From NCBI RefSeq assembly GCF_040712315.1, contig NC_134013.1:45018501-45082500 (forward strand): a stretch of DNA of 64,000 nucleotides, given 5' to 3'. Below the pieces are notes generated by a model, which searched no databases, was not told where the DNA came from, and saw only the letters and a list, made by a program, of their open reading frames with translations. The first letter of the stretch is position 1. Every line of letters begins with the position of its first letter. Source of the stretch: Castanea sativa. Lineage: Eukaryota > Streptophyta > Magnoliopsida > Fagales > Fagaceae. The position numbers and the translations under genes were made by a program. This document shows, in pieces, positions 1 to 11,161 of this stretch.

Positions 1-1174
1 TGGAATTGGCAATATTTCTTTTGATCTCATCTGTGTGGAAGTGAAGTCAAAGGCTTTGGCCACTTCAAGCTTGGATTGTCCTTGATCTACAGCAAAACTA
101 TTTCCATGGGCATATTTATAAGGGTGAAATTCACCATTTTTTTTTCAAGAGGTTTGAGCTTCCCTTTTCACTCTTCTAATTAGGGGAGCGATCCTTCTTT
201 CTTTCGTCTTGTGTTGAGGCTTGTTGAGGTCGTCTATCTTTCGCTTGTCATCCATCCCCTTTGCCATTAATGCGTCTTCTCCGTTCATATATTTTTGAAC
301 TTTAAATAGGAGATCCATCATTGTTGCTGGTGGAGTCTTGGCTAAGGAGAAAATGAAGTCTTTAGTCATCAAACCAGCTTGGAAGGCCGTTAGTTGGACT
401 TGGTCGTTCGCTTCATCTACTTCTAGGACTGCTCGGTTGAAGCGTTTCATATAGACCCTTATGGTTTCTCCTTCTTACTATTCTACCGTCAGTAGATGGG
501 AAGTTGGCCTTTTGTGCCTTTGAGCCCCGATGAAATGTCGAAAAAACAAATCACTTAACTAATTGAAGTTTGCTATTGATGATGATTCTAACTTGCTAAA
601 CCAAACTTTAGTGGCACCTTTAAGGGTTGTTGGGAAGGATCTACACATCACTTTATCAGGTGTCTTCTGAAGGTTCAACAGTATCTCAAAGGATTCTATA
701 TGATCTAACGAGTTTGTATGCCTATCATAAGATTCCAATTGAGGGAGTCTAAACTTTTGTGGGAGTAGACGTTCTAGGACTTCACTAGTGAATGGTGAAT
801 CCGTTCTTTTGATCATCACATCTAAGTTTTTGGTTGATTTCCCTTTCACAACATTCTTCATCTCATCCATCTCTTTCCACATGTCTTTTTAAGAGCACAT
901 CATTATTACGATTGGGCTGCTCTGTTTGCTTGGAATTGGACCATTCCATTTGTTTAGAACTTTCTTCTCTATTGCTGGTTGGGGGGCTATGGCCCTTGTC
1001 ATCATCATTGTTTCGATTATGCTGGCGAGGATTAGGCATATTGCTATTCTCATGGGAGAGGCGTTGCCTCAATTCCTCATTTTGCTTAGTCAATTCTTCA
1101 ACACTTACTACTATTGTTTGAATCTGCTAGGTCATGTGCATTGGATCAAGTGGGGTTGCTGAACTTGGATCCAT
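1..1174 (-). pseudogene. Ty3/gypsy gag remnant (partial)
   Basis: Minus-strand reading from an ATG at 1174 begins MDPSSATPLDP. It continues into a charged segment around 863-1093 that contains EELTKQNEELRQRL, then a Retrotrans_gag-type domain (559-882) with KFRLPQLESYDR, FEILLNLQKTPDKVMCRSFP and ATKVWFSKL. A further piece at 145-450 contains the end of the domain (RFNRAVLEVDEANDQVQLTAF). Known of the family: this domain forms the nucleocapsid of plant Ty3/gypsy elements. The frame is broken: there is an in-frame TAG near codon 15, a frameshift between the 863-1093 and 559-882 pieces, and a stop before 450. No pol is visible because the window starts here. The LTR at 1248 lies just upstream in the same orientation. 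Confidence 0.8.
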
Positions 1175-1247
1175 TGTGTTGTTTGAATGGTAAAGCTACG
1201 GAAATTTGTATGATTCAGATCTATGTTCCCCATAGACGATGCCAAAT

Positions 1248-1740
1248 TGATGATGCCAAAAATGTTCATTAGTCGATAGCCTCGTCAGAGCTTATGACGA
1301 GGTCACTTTCCTTGCAAAGATTGAGAGAGACACCAAAGTGGCAGTAGCCAACGATTCTCTGATGATTTAGTCAGTAGAGTTCTCAATATCTCTTAGAGAA
1401 AAAGAATGTAATTATGTACATTTAGAATTGTGTACCTTTTGGTGGCTTATTTATAGCCTTGATATAGTCGTTGGGAGCCTCATTATTAGTGTAACTGTCG
1501 TTGGCCTCTTAATGGCTCTTTTGGTTGTTTGAATAACGTCTGCCTGAATTTAAATGGAGGTTTGAATAGCTTATGATTGGCCTTTCTAACTGTTGGAGCT
1601 CGTTAGTTACGAAACTATTAATGGTTGCATCGTCAATGTCATATGGTTGTCTTCTCATACAACGACCTTGTGGACTGTATGCTTGTCACCTGTATGGATG
1701 AGCCTGTGGACTAAAGGTTTGCCAGCTATATGATGAACCC
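1248..1740 (-). mobile_element. Ty3/gypsy 5' LTR (outer boundary unresolved)
   Basis: The inner edge is at 1248 (plus strand TGATGATGCC). On the minus strand it is followed by TTTGGCATCGTCTATGGGGA, which resembles the usual sequence just inside gypsy 5' LTRs. A TATA-type box in the minus orientation (GGCTATAAATAAGCC, 1442-1456) fits an LTR promoter driving the gag remnant at 1-1174. The outer end could not be fixed; 1740 is only an estimate. A related LTR start (TGATGATGCCGAAAATC) occurs at 41594. Confidence 0.55.
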
Positions 1741-2143
1741 CATACTTTCAGTACTCGTCACCAACCTTGCTCTACAACCTACTTGATTAAGGAACTGAAA
1801 TGCAAGCAATATAGGAGGAGCATGAAAAAGGCTAAAGGTTGTAGGATCATTTTTACTTTTTAAGTCCAAGAATTGGTAGCACCTATTGTGGAATCCCAAT
1901 ACTTTAATCACAAAAATTGAGCTTCTTCATCCTTTTGGCATGAGCTACAAGGACAACAAAGCAAAAAATTTAGCAACAACTAATAACACACCATCACCAA
2001 CAACAAACCTAGAACCCACTACCATCAACACCACCAATAGCCATAATAGCAAAAGCAAAAACCCATCATATAGTGTGACCCACACCTACCACCATCAGCA
2101 CCACTAACAGACACTCAACCAAAATAGGAAGGCTAGAGATCTA

Positions 2144-2180
<37 letters not shown>

Positions 2181-2288
2181 CCCATAAACTAATGACAAAC
2201 CCATTACCACCACAAATGGAAAGACTCACTCAAAACTCTCCACCAACAGCCACACCCCTACCAGACCCAAAAAAACACTACTAAACTC

Positions 2289-2362
<74 letters not shown>

Positions 2363-2430
2363 GAAAAAAGTCGTTGGACTCAAGTAATGGCACAGATATG
2401 GGTCCCATTTGCGATTTTTTTTTCCTTAAA
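1741..2430. repeat. Low-complexity region with two (GA)n tracts
   Basis: The sequence from about 1940 to 2110 is rich in CAACA/CCACCA triplets. It is followed by two GA microsatellites at about 2144-2180 and 2291-2358. The reading frames here are products of low complexity; no gene is supported. Confidence 0.7.
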
Positions 2431-3052
2431 AAATTATACTTAACTTAGTTCTCAAATTTTGAAAACTCCAAAATGTTGTTCTCATTTTTAAATGTTGAGT
2501 TCTGAAAACTGAGAGTAAAAATGAAACCAAATACATTGAGGTAATGGGTCTCATAGAAAATAAAAAATGAAAACGTGTTTTTAGTGAAACCAAACAGGTT
2601 CTAATTGTTTCCTTTTCAAACATCCATTTAAATGCAAAAACACAAGGCACATGGAAGGCCAATGGTAGTTAAATAATAGGAGAAGTAATATAGTTTTGAA
2701 ATAATGTTAAGTGTAGAAACAAATTGAATATTTAAAAAAAAAAAAATATTGGTTATACTTAGCACTGCCCCCTATCTATATGGCTGTTTTTATATTTTAT
2801 GCAGTTTATTTTTTACAATAATGCTACCATAAATTTTGAAAAATTTCACAACTTATTTAAATAGTAAAATATATAATATTGTACTATTTTCATTAAAGAA
2901 ATGCTTACAATAATTTCTAGATAGTAAATTATTATTAGTTTTAATTTGAATCTACTTAAATTATATTTTTGCTTACAAGTAACAGTCAATTACAATTTAT
3001 CACTTAAAATTTGTTGTGTTTCTCCTTTCGCTAAGACTATCACTGTGTTTTC
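2431..3052. other. AT-rich intergenic DNA upstream of rpl22
   Basis: I see no gene here. The stretch 2440-2640, with repeated 'gaaaac' and 'aaaccaaa' words, looks like a decayed MITE, but no paired termini were found. Confidence 0.4.
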
Positions 3053-3062
3053 TCTATAAATG
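3053..3062 (+). promoter_or_regulatory. Possible TATA box of rpl22
   Basis: CTATAAATGA lies about 170 bp before the chosen rpl22 start codon. That would leave a 5' UTR of about 140 nt. The spacing is plausible, but there is no transcript evidence in the sequence. Confidence 0.3.
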
Positions 3063-3230
3063 AATAAATGAAATTGAAATTATTTTGTCTTATTATTTTT
3101 GATCCAGTAACCAGTCGCCACCCTAAATACACTAGCACACTAGTTGACACACTTTTGTGGATGTTGTAAAATTGTAACCCCTCTCAACCAAAAGCAAAAA
3201 CCTTATCCTGCGCTGAGTCTGACTGAGCTC

Positions 3231-5277
3231 ATGGCCATGGCTCTCACTCTTTGTCACGCGATGTCTCGCTTGTCTCTCTTTCATCGAAACTCTCAGATTC
3301 CTCCCAACACCAACACCAACACCAACACCAACACTGCCACATCCATTCACCCACTGAGATTCCCAAAGCCTAATAATGACCTTTTAACGCTCAAAACTAC
3401 TACCTTCATTCCCAATAATACCCATTACGCCCCTGTCCTAACTCGCCCTCGCGCCACAGCTCAACCTCAATCTGAAGGTAGGTACCCCTTCTCAATCTGC
3501 TTGCTTTGATTAGATCAAAATAATTTCTTTTATTTATTAATGCTCCAGATTTATTTCTTTTTTTTGGGTTTGCTTCAGATACATCATATATGTGTTCTTG
3601 TTACACCACAGGTTTTTTTTTTTGGCTTGAAATTTTGTAGTATTAATTGCGTTTCATTGGAATTTTGATTAGCTCCTCCCATATGGAAAAAACCCACCCA
3701 ATGAAAGTGGTCCCCAGTGATTGTCGATAGGCATTCATAACAAAATCATTTTGATTGTGATGAGCCGTTGCTTCTGTTCAGTGGACTATATAGCCTATAG
3801 TGGAGGTGTGAATGTGATGAGGGGAGTATCAGTATCATGCCGCAATGGAAGTTGGGATGGAATGGTCAGTCCATGAAGGTTGTTAGACAATATCCTATCT
3901 GGGTAGTGGCGAGAAGGGTGATATATTGTAGCCTAGGGGTGGATGATTCCATTGCCAACTGCTAAAAGATTGATAACTTTTCCGTAAGAATGGGGATTGA
4001 TGGAATAGTATAAATTGAAGAATAGGGAGAGTGCAAATTGCTTTGTGGATCTACATGTTAACATACTACTCTTTGCCTGTCCACCTGTTTGTTCGTATGC
4101 CAAAAACTATGATTATTTGAAAATAATAAGCACTTGTTTTAGCTTTATTATGCTAGTAGTGACCGAAATTGAGAAAGAAAAATCTTCACATTCCTCTCTT
4201 TGGTTGTACATCATCATTTACTAAAAGGAAAATAACTCCTGGGTTCTTAGCATTGGGGATATTAGATATCAACCTGCAACTAGGTAAGTACCCTCATTCT
4301 GAAATTAATGCAGCCAATAGGTGATTCCATTATTATTAATTTTTAAATTGCTGAATACAAAGTCCAGGTTTGTGGTTAAGGAATGATGCTTGATGAAAGC
4401 CACTCAAAAAGGTGATTTCTGGGGCATATTATAATGAGGCTGAAGGTGTAAATTTTAACTCCTCGGAACGCATTGAATGAAAATGGAGAAATGTAGAAGG
4501 CTTAATTAATTTAGCACAACTTATCGTTGATTTGTAATTTATTGACTGCTATCATCTAAAAGTTTCCTGAGCCAATTTAGCATTAATCTGTATTCACTTT
4601 GCTTAGATGGACTAATTGCTTAGAAGCTTTCCTGTGAGAATTGAAACAGTGGTGTTTGATTTTGTTTAATAGAAGAGGTATTTATGGCTGTGTGCTTATT
4701 TATATGCAGAACATGTCTGAGAATGTTGAAGAAATCATGATTCATATTTTTCAGCATGCCCATATATTACTCTTTAAGTATTCATGCTTTTGTGTATGAT
4801 AAGTCTAGTTGGATAATCTAATGGAAATAAAACAGAGAAGCTAGTCTCAAATGATCATTTACTTGTAAAATAAAAGGTTTCATATGCTTATGAAATACGA
4901 CAGGCATTGTGACAAAGAAGGGGAAGCAGGATTCTTATGCAGAAGCACGCGCAATTGGTCGATACATACCTATGTCTGCTAACAAAGCACGAAGAGCAAT
5001 TGATCAGATTCGTGGGCGTTCCTATGAGGAGTCACTTATGATACTGGAACTCATGCCTTACCGAGCATGTGATCCCATTCTCAAATTGGTTTATTCTGCA
5101 GCGGCAAATGCTAGTAAAAACATGGGTTTGAATGAAGCAAGTTTAGTAGTTAGTAAAGCTGAAGTCAATGAGGGTCCTACTAGGAAAAAAGCTAGACCTC
5201 AAGCTCGTGGAAGAGTTCATCCCATAAGAAGGCGCTCGTGTCATATTACTGTTGTATTGAAAGATACATCTTTGTGA
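3231..5277 (+). CDS. rpl22: Nuclear-encoded plastid ribosomal protein L22 (uL22)
   Basis: Two exons: 3231-3477 and 4904-5277, giving 206 aa. The intron starts GTAGGT, ends GACAG and is phase 1, so the codon after QPQSE becomes Gly. Exon 1 (82 aa) looks like a chloroplast transit peptide: [20 protein letters not shown] is rich in Ser/Thr/Asn, poor in acidic residues, and followed by TRPRATAQ near the likely cleavage region. Exon 2 is the whole L22 domain: [20 protein letters not shown], the [20 protein letters not shown] helix, and the conserved loop and C-terminus with [16 protein letters not shown] and CHITVVL. L22 binds 23S rRNA and lines the exit tunnel of the plastid 50S subunit. In most plants it is plastid-encoded; loss to the nucleus is known in Fagaceae, legumes and Passiflora. 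The ATG at 3231 was chosen over an in-frame ATG at 3144 because it gives a typical transit peptide. The frame is intact, so it is likely functional. Confidence 0.93.
3305..3335 (+). repeat. In-frame hexanucleotide repeat in the rpl22 transit peptide
   Basis: About five copies of AACACC encode an alternating Asn-Thr run (NTNTNTNTNT) in exon 1. Copy-number changes here add or remove two residues without shifting the frame. Confidence 0.85.
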
Positions 5278-5680
5278 TTATGAATGGCACGCAACTAAAC
5301 TTTTAATACCAGTTCAACCTGAGATGTTCCGCTTGTAACGTTGAAAGACATGCAATTGTTGTAGATTCTGTAGGAACTTTAGAAGAACTATAATCCATGT
5401 TTTTAAACCTATGATATCTCCTGAATTATTTTACAAAGTTGCATAACCAAAATGTGATTCAACAAAATTGCTCAAACTTGTGTGAACCAAAAGGTAAAGA
5501 GTTTGCTAACGTGTATATTAAATAATATAGCCCTCCCCTTTCATATTATGTTGGCACTATTTTTTATGACTCGTTTTAAAATTGGCTTTGCCATTGATTC
5601 AAGTCCATTTACCCCTCTACATAGAGGAAATTCGAAATTGTGTAGAATTCTAGCGGTACCATGAATAGGACTGTATGTTC
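5278..5680 (+). other. 3' flank of rpl22
   Basis: AT-rich sequence that probably holds the 3' UTR and polyadenylation region. No clear polyadenylation signal was singled out and no further gene is visible. Confidence 0.35.
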
Positions 5681-5764
5681 TGTTGTGGGTCTGAATCCCT
5701 TTGACCCTGTATGTCCTGGGACTGTTGTGGGTCTGAATCCCTTTGACCCTGTATGTTCTGTTGC
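5681..5764 (+). repeat. Tandem duplication, 42-bp unit (two copies)
   Basis: TGTTGTGGGTCTGAATCCC occurs at 5681 and again at 5723 and continues through CTTTGACCCTGTATGT in both. The period, 42 bp, is a multiple of three. A 98-codon open frame across it (5661-5957) reads VVGLNPFDPVC twice, but it runs into TIR-like sequence and has no recognisable domain. Confidence 0.75.
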
Positions 5765-6129
5765 TCATCCTTTGATGATTGGTGTAGCTGACAATCCTAA
5801 ACAATCTACGAGTTGTGCAATTCAGCCACCTGAAGTTTTTTTGTTTTTTATTTTTTGGGGTGGGTTTGTATTTCTTGATGTGATGCATATTATGGTAATG
5901 TGGGGGACATTTGGTTTGCTTGATATTACATCAAGGTGTAATGTTACATTATCGTAATCTTAGATTTATGTGATCACATAAACTTGATGTTGACATTAAG
6001 GTATTTGGTTCATTAAATTACATTTCAATCATAATCCAAGAATGTAACATTCATATAATTGATTCATAAACATTGTTAAAAATAATTATAATTATTATAA
6101 TAACAAATTGATTGAAAATAACCTCAACA

Positions 6130-7975
6130 TTAGAAAATGCCAAAATTACCCTTGCACCAAAAAATACCCTAGGAAAACCCAAAATGACCAAATTATCCCC
6201 TAAAACCCCCCAAAAAAACATGAAATCTAAAAAATGACCAAAATACCCATGTAACCTCTAAATTACCAAAAATGCCCTAACTCTAATTAAAATTACCAAA
6301 ACACCCCCCCCAAACCTCAAAATGACCATAATACCCCCAAAATCACTAAAATGACCAAAATACCATCGAAACCTCAAAATGACCAAAGTACTCCAAAATC
6401 TCTTAAATGAGCAAAATAGCCCCGAAATCTCTAAAATGACCAAAATACCCCTGAAACTGCTAGAATGAGCAAAAATACTTGAAACCTTTAAAATGACCAA
6501 AATATCCCTAAACATCTAAATAATTAAAATACACCCCGAAATTGCTAAAATGACCAAAATGCCCTCAAATCCTCTAGAATGACCAAAAAAACTTGATATC
6601 TCTAAAATGACCCAAATACCCCTAAAATCTCAAAAATGACCATAATACCCCTACAAAATGAACCCCTAAAACCTAAAAATGACCAAAAAGGCCCATGAAA
6701 CCTCTAAAATGACTAAAAATACACTAAAACCTAAAAAATGACCAAAATATATCCAAACCTCTAAAATGACCAAAATTTCACTGAAATATCTAAAATAACC
6801 AAAAATATTTAAAATGGCCAAAATACTCTTTATCTTTTAAAATGACCAAAAAATATTTAGGATAATAAAAAATGACCAAAATACCCCTAAAAACACTTAA
6901 TGACACAAAATACCTGAAAATTTTGTTTATTTCGAAGGTTTCGGGTAATTTAGGCTAGTTTAAAACGTTATTTTAGAGGTTGTAAGGTTATTTTGGTCAT
7001 TTTAATGGTTTTGAGGGTAATTTGGTTATTCTAGTGATTTCGGGGGTATTTTGGTTATTATAGTGGTTTTGAGATTATTTTCATCATTTTAGAGGTTTTA
7101 GAGGCATTTTCATCATTTCAGATGTTTCGAAAGCATTTTGACCATTCTAGTCATTTTAGGGTATTTTTAGTATTTTTATAGATTTTTAGGAATTTTGGTC
7201 ATTCTAGTAGTCTTAAGAGTATTTTGGTCATTTTAGAGGTTTTGAGGTATTTTTGCTCATTTTAGAGGTGTAGGGGTATTTTGGTCATTTTAGAAGTTTT
7301 GGGGTTATTGTAGTAATTTTTAAGGTTTTGGGATATTTTAGTCATTTTGGAGGTTTCGAGAGTATGTTGGTCATTTGGGGTTATTCTAGTAATTTTTAAG
7401 GTTTTGGGATATTCTGGTAATTTTTAAGGTTTCATGGATATTTTGGTCATTTTAGAGGTTTCAAGAGTATTTTGGTGTGTTTTTTTAGGTTTAGGGGTAT
7501 TTTGGTCATTTTAATGGTATTTTTTTTTTGCTCATTTTAGAGGTGTTGGAGGTATTTTGGTCATTTTAGAGGTTTCGGGGTTATTTTAGTAATTTTTAGG
7601 TTTTGGGGGTATTTTGGTCATTTTAGAGTTTTTTTGGGGGGGGGGGTACTTTGGTCATTTTGAGGTTTAAATGGTATTTTGGTCATTTTAGTGGTTTTAA
7701 GAGTATTTTGGTCATGTTTTAGGTTTAAGGGTATTTTTGGTTATTTTTAGAGGTTTTAAGGTTATTTTGGTAATTTTAGAGATTTCAAGGGTATTTTGGT
7801 CATTTTAAAGTTTTGGGTGTATTGTGGTCATTTTGGAGGTTTTGGGGTCATTTATGTCATTTTGGAGGTTTTTGGGCTATTTTGGACATTCGTTGTGCAT
7901 TTTAGTTGTTTTGGCAATTTTAAGGGTATTTTGGTCATTTTAGAGGTTTTGGGGAATTTTAGAGGTTTTAAAAAT
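6130..7975. repeat. Foldback of two opposed degenerate minisatellite arrays
   Basis: From about 6130 to 6910 a roughly 28-36 bp unit built on AAAATGACCAAAATACCCC is repeated more than 20 times with degeneration. From about 6950 to 7975 the reverse complement (GGTATTTTGGTCATTTTAGA) is repeated in the same degenerate way. The switch of orientation is at about 6910-6960, so the whole block is an imperfect giant palindrome. The open frames in both arms (for example 6258-6515 minus and 7796-7993 plus) are repeat translations, not genes. Confidence 0.85.
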
Positions 7976-8580
7976 AAAAAAAAATTCTCATGAGTGAAGT
8001 AATTTTTTTTTTAAATATTGGAAATTTTGTGAATTCAATAAATTATTACATCCCCACCAATAAATAATGTAAGATCACCCCCATTTAAGAAGGTGGTGTG
8101 ATTATGGTGCTGTGATATATTTTGTAATCTTAGATTACGGTAATATTAGAAAAAATTAAATGAACCAAACACCTAAATGTCATATTAAGGTAATATACAT
8201 CACATCAATAGCACATCATGACAAACCAAACGCCTCCTTAATGTGATGAACATTACGAAAATGTGACATTAAGGTATTTGGTTCATTTGATTTTTTTTGT
8301 CTTTCTAAGATTACCATAATCTAAGGTCACAAAATATATCACATCACCTTAATCACATCATCTTATGAAATGGGGGCAATGTTACATTACATATATATAT
8401 GGAAACGAAATAATTTATCAATGGACATAATTATCCATTCCATTAAATTTTAATTACAAAATCGTCCTCATATATTTTTCAAATCATAAAAATTTAAACC
8501 CTAACTTTCTGTATCTATCTAATCTCAATCTTAGCCTCTCTCTCTTCAAATTGAAACCCTAGCCTCTATTTCTCTCTCTC

Positions 8581-8724
8581 TCCCTCCAGATTGATAAGGG
8601 AGCCCCTATTTCTCTCTCCTCTAACATCATCCTTTTCTTTGATGAGCCTCCTTCTTCGAACATTGCTTCGGACATTGTGAAGAAGCCCAATTTCATTGAT
8701 TTAGTGAGGAAGCTCCAGTCAGGT
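8581..8724 (+). pseudogene. Unidentified gene-like exon inside the composite element
   Basis: An open frame with gene-like composition encodes SSNIASDIVKKPNFIDLVRK followed by LQSG. A consensus-like donor (CAG/GTAAGG) lies at about 8722. A CT-rich leader (8500-8640) resembling a 5' UTR precedes it. The protein was not recognised. Lying between terminal repeats of the composite element, it could be a captured host fragment or a decayed element gene. There is no matching downstream exon in view. Confidence 0.35.
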
Positions 8725-9604
8725 AAGGAACATCATTGTGTCGATACAGGTGGTGGGTTTGTTGTTAGAAGAGGACTTAAAGGAGAGGAAAACACCATTG
8801 ATGGTTGGTTTGATCTAGCAAGATTTTTTTTTCTTCTGAGTCTGTTTGTTTCCCTAAAAATTAGAATTCCTTCTTACTTGTATCTTTTTGTTCAATTGCA
8901 ACTTTTTACTTTTAGATTCTAAAAATATATGGTTGAATCTTTGGTGTGTTTCATGTGATGTACAAAATTTGAAATTTGATTGTAAGAGACATTTGTGAAA
9001 TTGGATTGGAAATTGAATTTTTTGGTTGGTGAGAAACTGCATGAAAGTGAAAATAAAAAGTGTTTTATTTTTTTTGTTGATGTTGTTTGGTTGGTGAGAA
9101 AATTGAGAAATGTAAAACTTTTTTTTAGTTATTACATGATTTTTTTTATTAAAAATTTAATTTTGTTTGGTTTTTTAAAAGGACATTTGTAGAAATTCAT
9201 TCTAAAATGTTTAGCATTGCAATGTTGCATTTTGGAATATCATGCAACTAGTGAACCAAACAAGGTAATGTTATATTGCTTTAATGTAATTATATGAATG
9301 TTACATTACAATAATCTAACATCACCATGTGATATAGTATCAAGCAAACCAAACGTCTTCAAAATGCATAAATCTATTTCTATTTCTATTATAACTAGAT
9401 GGAAATAGCCAAGAGACTAAGGAATAGTAACTTTTGGTTTAGTCAAGTTTTGGAAGCATGCTACTTTCTAAAGTACCTTTGGTTTGTCTTCAAAAAAAAA
9501 AAAAAACCTTTGTTTGTTTGTTTGTTTTTTTTTAAAATTTATTTGTCCCTAAGTACGCTACCAATTTGGTTTGAGCTTTTTTTTTAATGCCTAATTTGGT
9601 TTAG

Positions 9605-9905
9605 GAGTTGTTATACTAATACAACAAATTTTTGTAATATTTTAACAATTATTAAGGTGTCAATTCTTTATAGATCGAAATAAAATAAAATATCAGATCG
9701 AAATCTACCACAACTAAAATTAAATGTATTTTATTATGAAACGTTATGATATTTCGTTATTATCACAATATTTTTACAACTACTAAGGTGTAAATTCCTT
9801 TTAGATATATATATATATATATACACACACACATATATATCAGACCAAGATCCATCACAATTGAAAATAAAGGTATTGTAAAAATGTTGTGATATTTTGT
9901 TGTGT
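9605..9905. repeat. Tandemly duplicated MITE-like unit (~140 bp)
   Basis: The series 'acaatt(a)ttaaggtgt..aattc..taga..cagatcgaaatc..' appears at about 9640-9765 and again, diverged, at about 9770-9900 with 'tgatattt(c/t)gtt' closing each copy. Copy two has gained a TA/CA dinucleotide run (about 9805-9838). Confidence 0.5.
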
Positions 9906-10014
9906 TCCTAAACTTTCTTTTTGGTTTAGTCAAATTTGGTGAGAAAAAAAAATCACTATTTCAAGAACAGTTTTCTTGGGTTTTTTTTACACATTGTTTG
10001 AATTTTAAAGTAAA

Positions 10015-10027
10015 AGTGTGTGTGCGG

Positions 10028-10060
<33 letters not shown>

Positions 10061-10062
10061 CA
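10015..10062. repeat. (GT)n(TA)n microsatellite
   Basis: Alternating GT followed by TA dinucleotides. It is the mirror of the TA/CA run at 9805-9838. Confidence 0.85.
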
Positions 10063-10695
10063 ATTTTACTTAAAAACTAAGTAAGCTAAGCAATGTAGCT
10101 AGACTCATAAAATGTAAGATAATAAAAAAGGAAGTATGAATAACAAAATTTTCATTGTAAATAATTACATGTATTTTATGAAGACCTTCAACTGTAGCAT
10201 ATAACATTATTCATTGCGAAAATTTAAATATTATGACAATGTCTTAGAAAATTATTCAATTACTTATTGTTGGAAGATTTAAATATTTGTTATCATTCTT
10301 AGACGTTTTTAATTAGTGGATATTGCTTTTAACAAATAGGTTCTAAAAACCTATCATGACAAATAGATACTCATATGTTAAATAGTTACTCTAAGTTTAG
10401 GTACATGGTTTCATACTTCTTCAAATATAAGTTCTATTTTAATTTTCTCACTCAAAGGGCAACTCGTGCCAGCCAAACTAGTATGAATAGTGCCCACGAT
10501 TTGGCTGAAACCCTCAAATAAATAAATTGTTTACGTTATTGCCAAAACAACTACATTTGAGAAAAAAATATCATATTTACAACCAATTGTTTCTTATATG
10601 AATCTTAGAAAAATAACCAAAAAAATCATTGCATTACCCTTTTAATATTTTCTTATTTACATAACATAAGTATAGGGTATTACAGTGTTGGTTCC

Positions 10696-10726
<31 letters not shown>

Positions 10727-11150
10727 TATATTACTTTAGTGAAATCACGAACTTTTTTTAATTATTTTGACTAATTTACTTTTTCCTTTTGTTTTTTTTT
10801 TTTCAATTATTGTAAAAGCAATTAACATGAATAAGAATTTCAAATTTCAAATCACTTTTTGTATAATAATTAATCCAAAATTTTTTTAAAATGAATTTTA
10901 TTTAAAAAACCATTTAAATTCCTTTTATACTAGTAATTATTAATGCACCATCTATAGATAATCAATACATTGCAATAAATGCATTAACTCTATTAGCACA
11001 TAGCAGCTAATTAATATTTTAATATAAATGCAAATTTTGGTATATTTATGAACATATTAGTATATTACTTTATTGAAATAAAAAATATTTAACTATTTTT
11101 GACTAATTTAGGTGTGCAATTATATATTTTGACTAATTTAATTTTACCTT
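10063..11150. repeat. AT-rich DNA holding the left copy of a diverged duplication
   Basis: No gene is seen. The part from about 10743 to 11060 ('gactaattta...', 'catctatagataatcaatac', 'attgcaataaatgcatt', 'aattaatattttaatataaa') recurs at about 11940-12160 on the far side of the solo LTR. This indicates an old direct duplication of some 250-300 bp. Confidence 0.5.
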
Positions 11151-11161
11151 TTGATGGTTTT

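Larger units (their letters stand above)
5905..9365. mobile_element. Composite TIR-bounded element (candidate)
   Basis: The left end, GACATTTGGTTTGCTTGAT at about 5909, is matched in inverted orientation by ATCAAGCAAACCAAACGTC at about 9340-9358. Similarity continues inward over dozens of bases (GTAATGTTACATTATCGTAA on the left, the reverse complement of TTACATTACAATAATCTAAC on the right). Further internal copies of the same terminal words occur near 6000-6060, 8150-8240 and 8260-8390, so several related short elements are nested or rearranged. No transposase is present and no target duplication could be established. The termini are of general plant TIR/MITE type; the superfamily is not determined. 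Confidence 0.55.

Noticed and set aside
834..1162. Plus-strand ORFs of 95 and 78 codons
   Set aside because: Antisense shadows of the gypsy gag remnant.
2226..2408. Ser-Leu repeat ORF
   Set aside because: Translation of a (GA)n tract on the other strand.
6130..7975. Regularly spaced short repeats resembling a CRISPR array or tandem coding repeats
   Set aside because: The units are degenerate, have no constant spacer length, switch orientation in the middle and lie in plant nuclear DNA. The ORFs are repeat translations on both strands.
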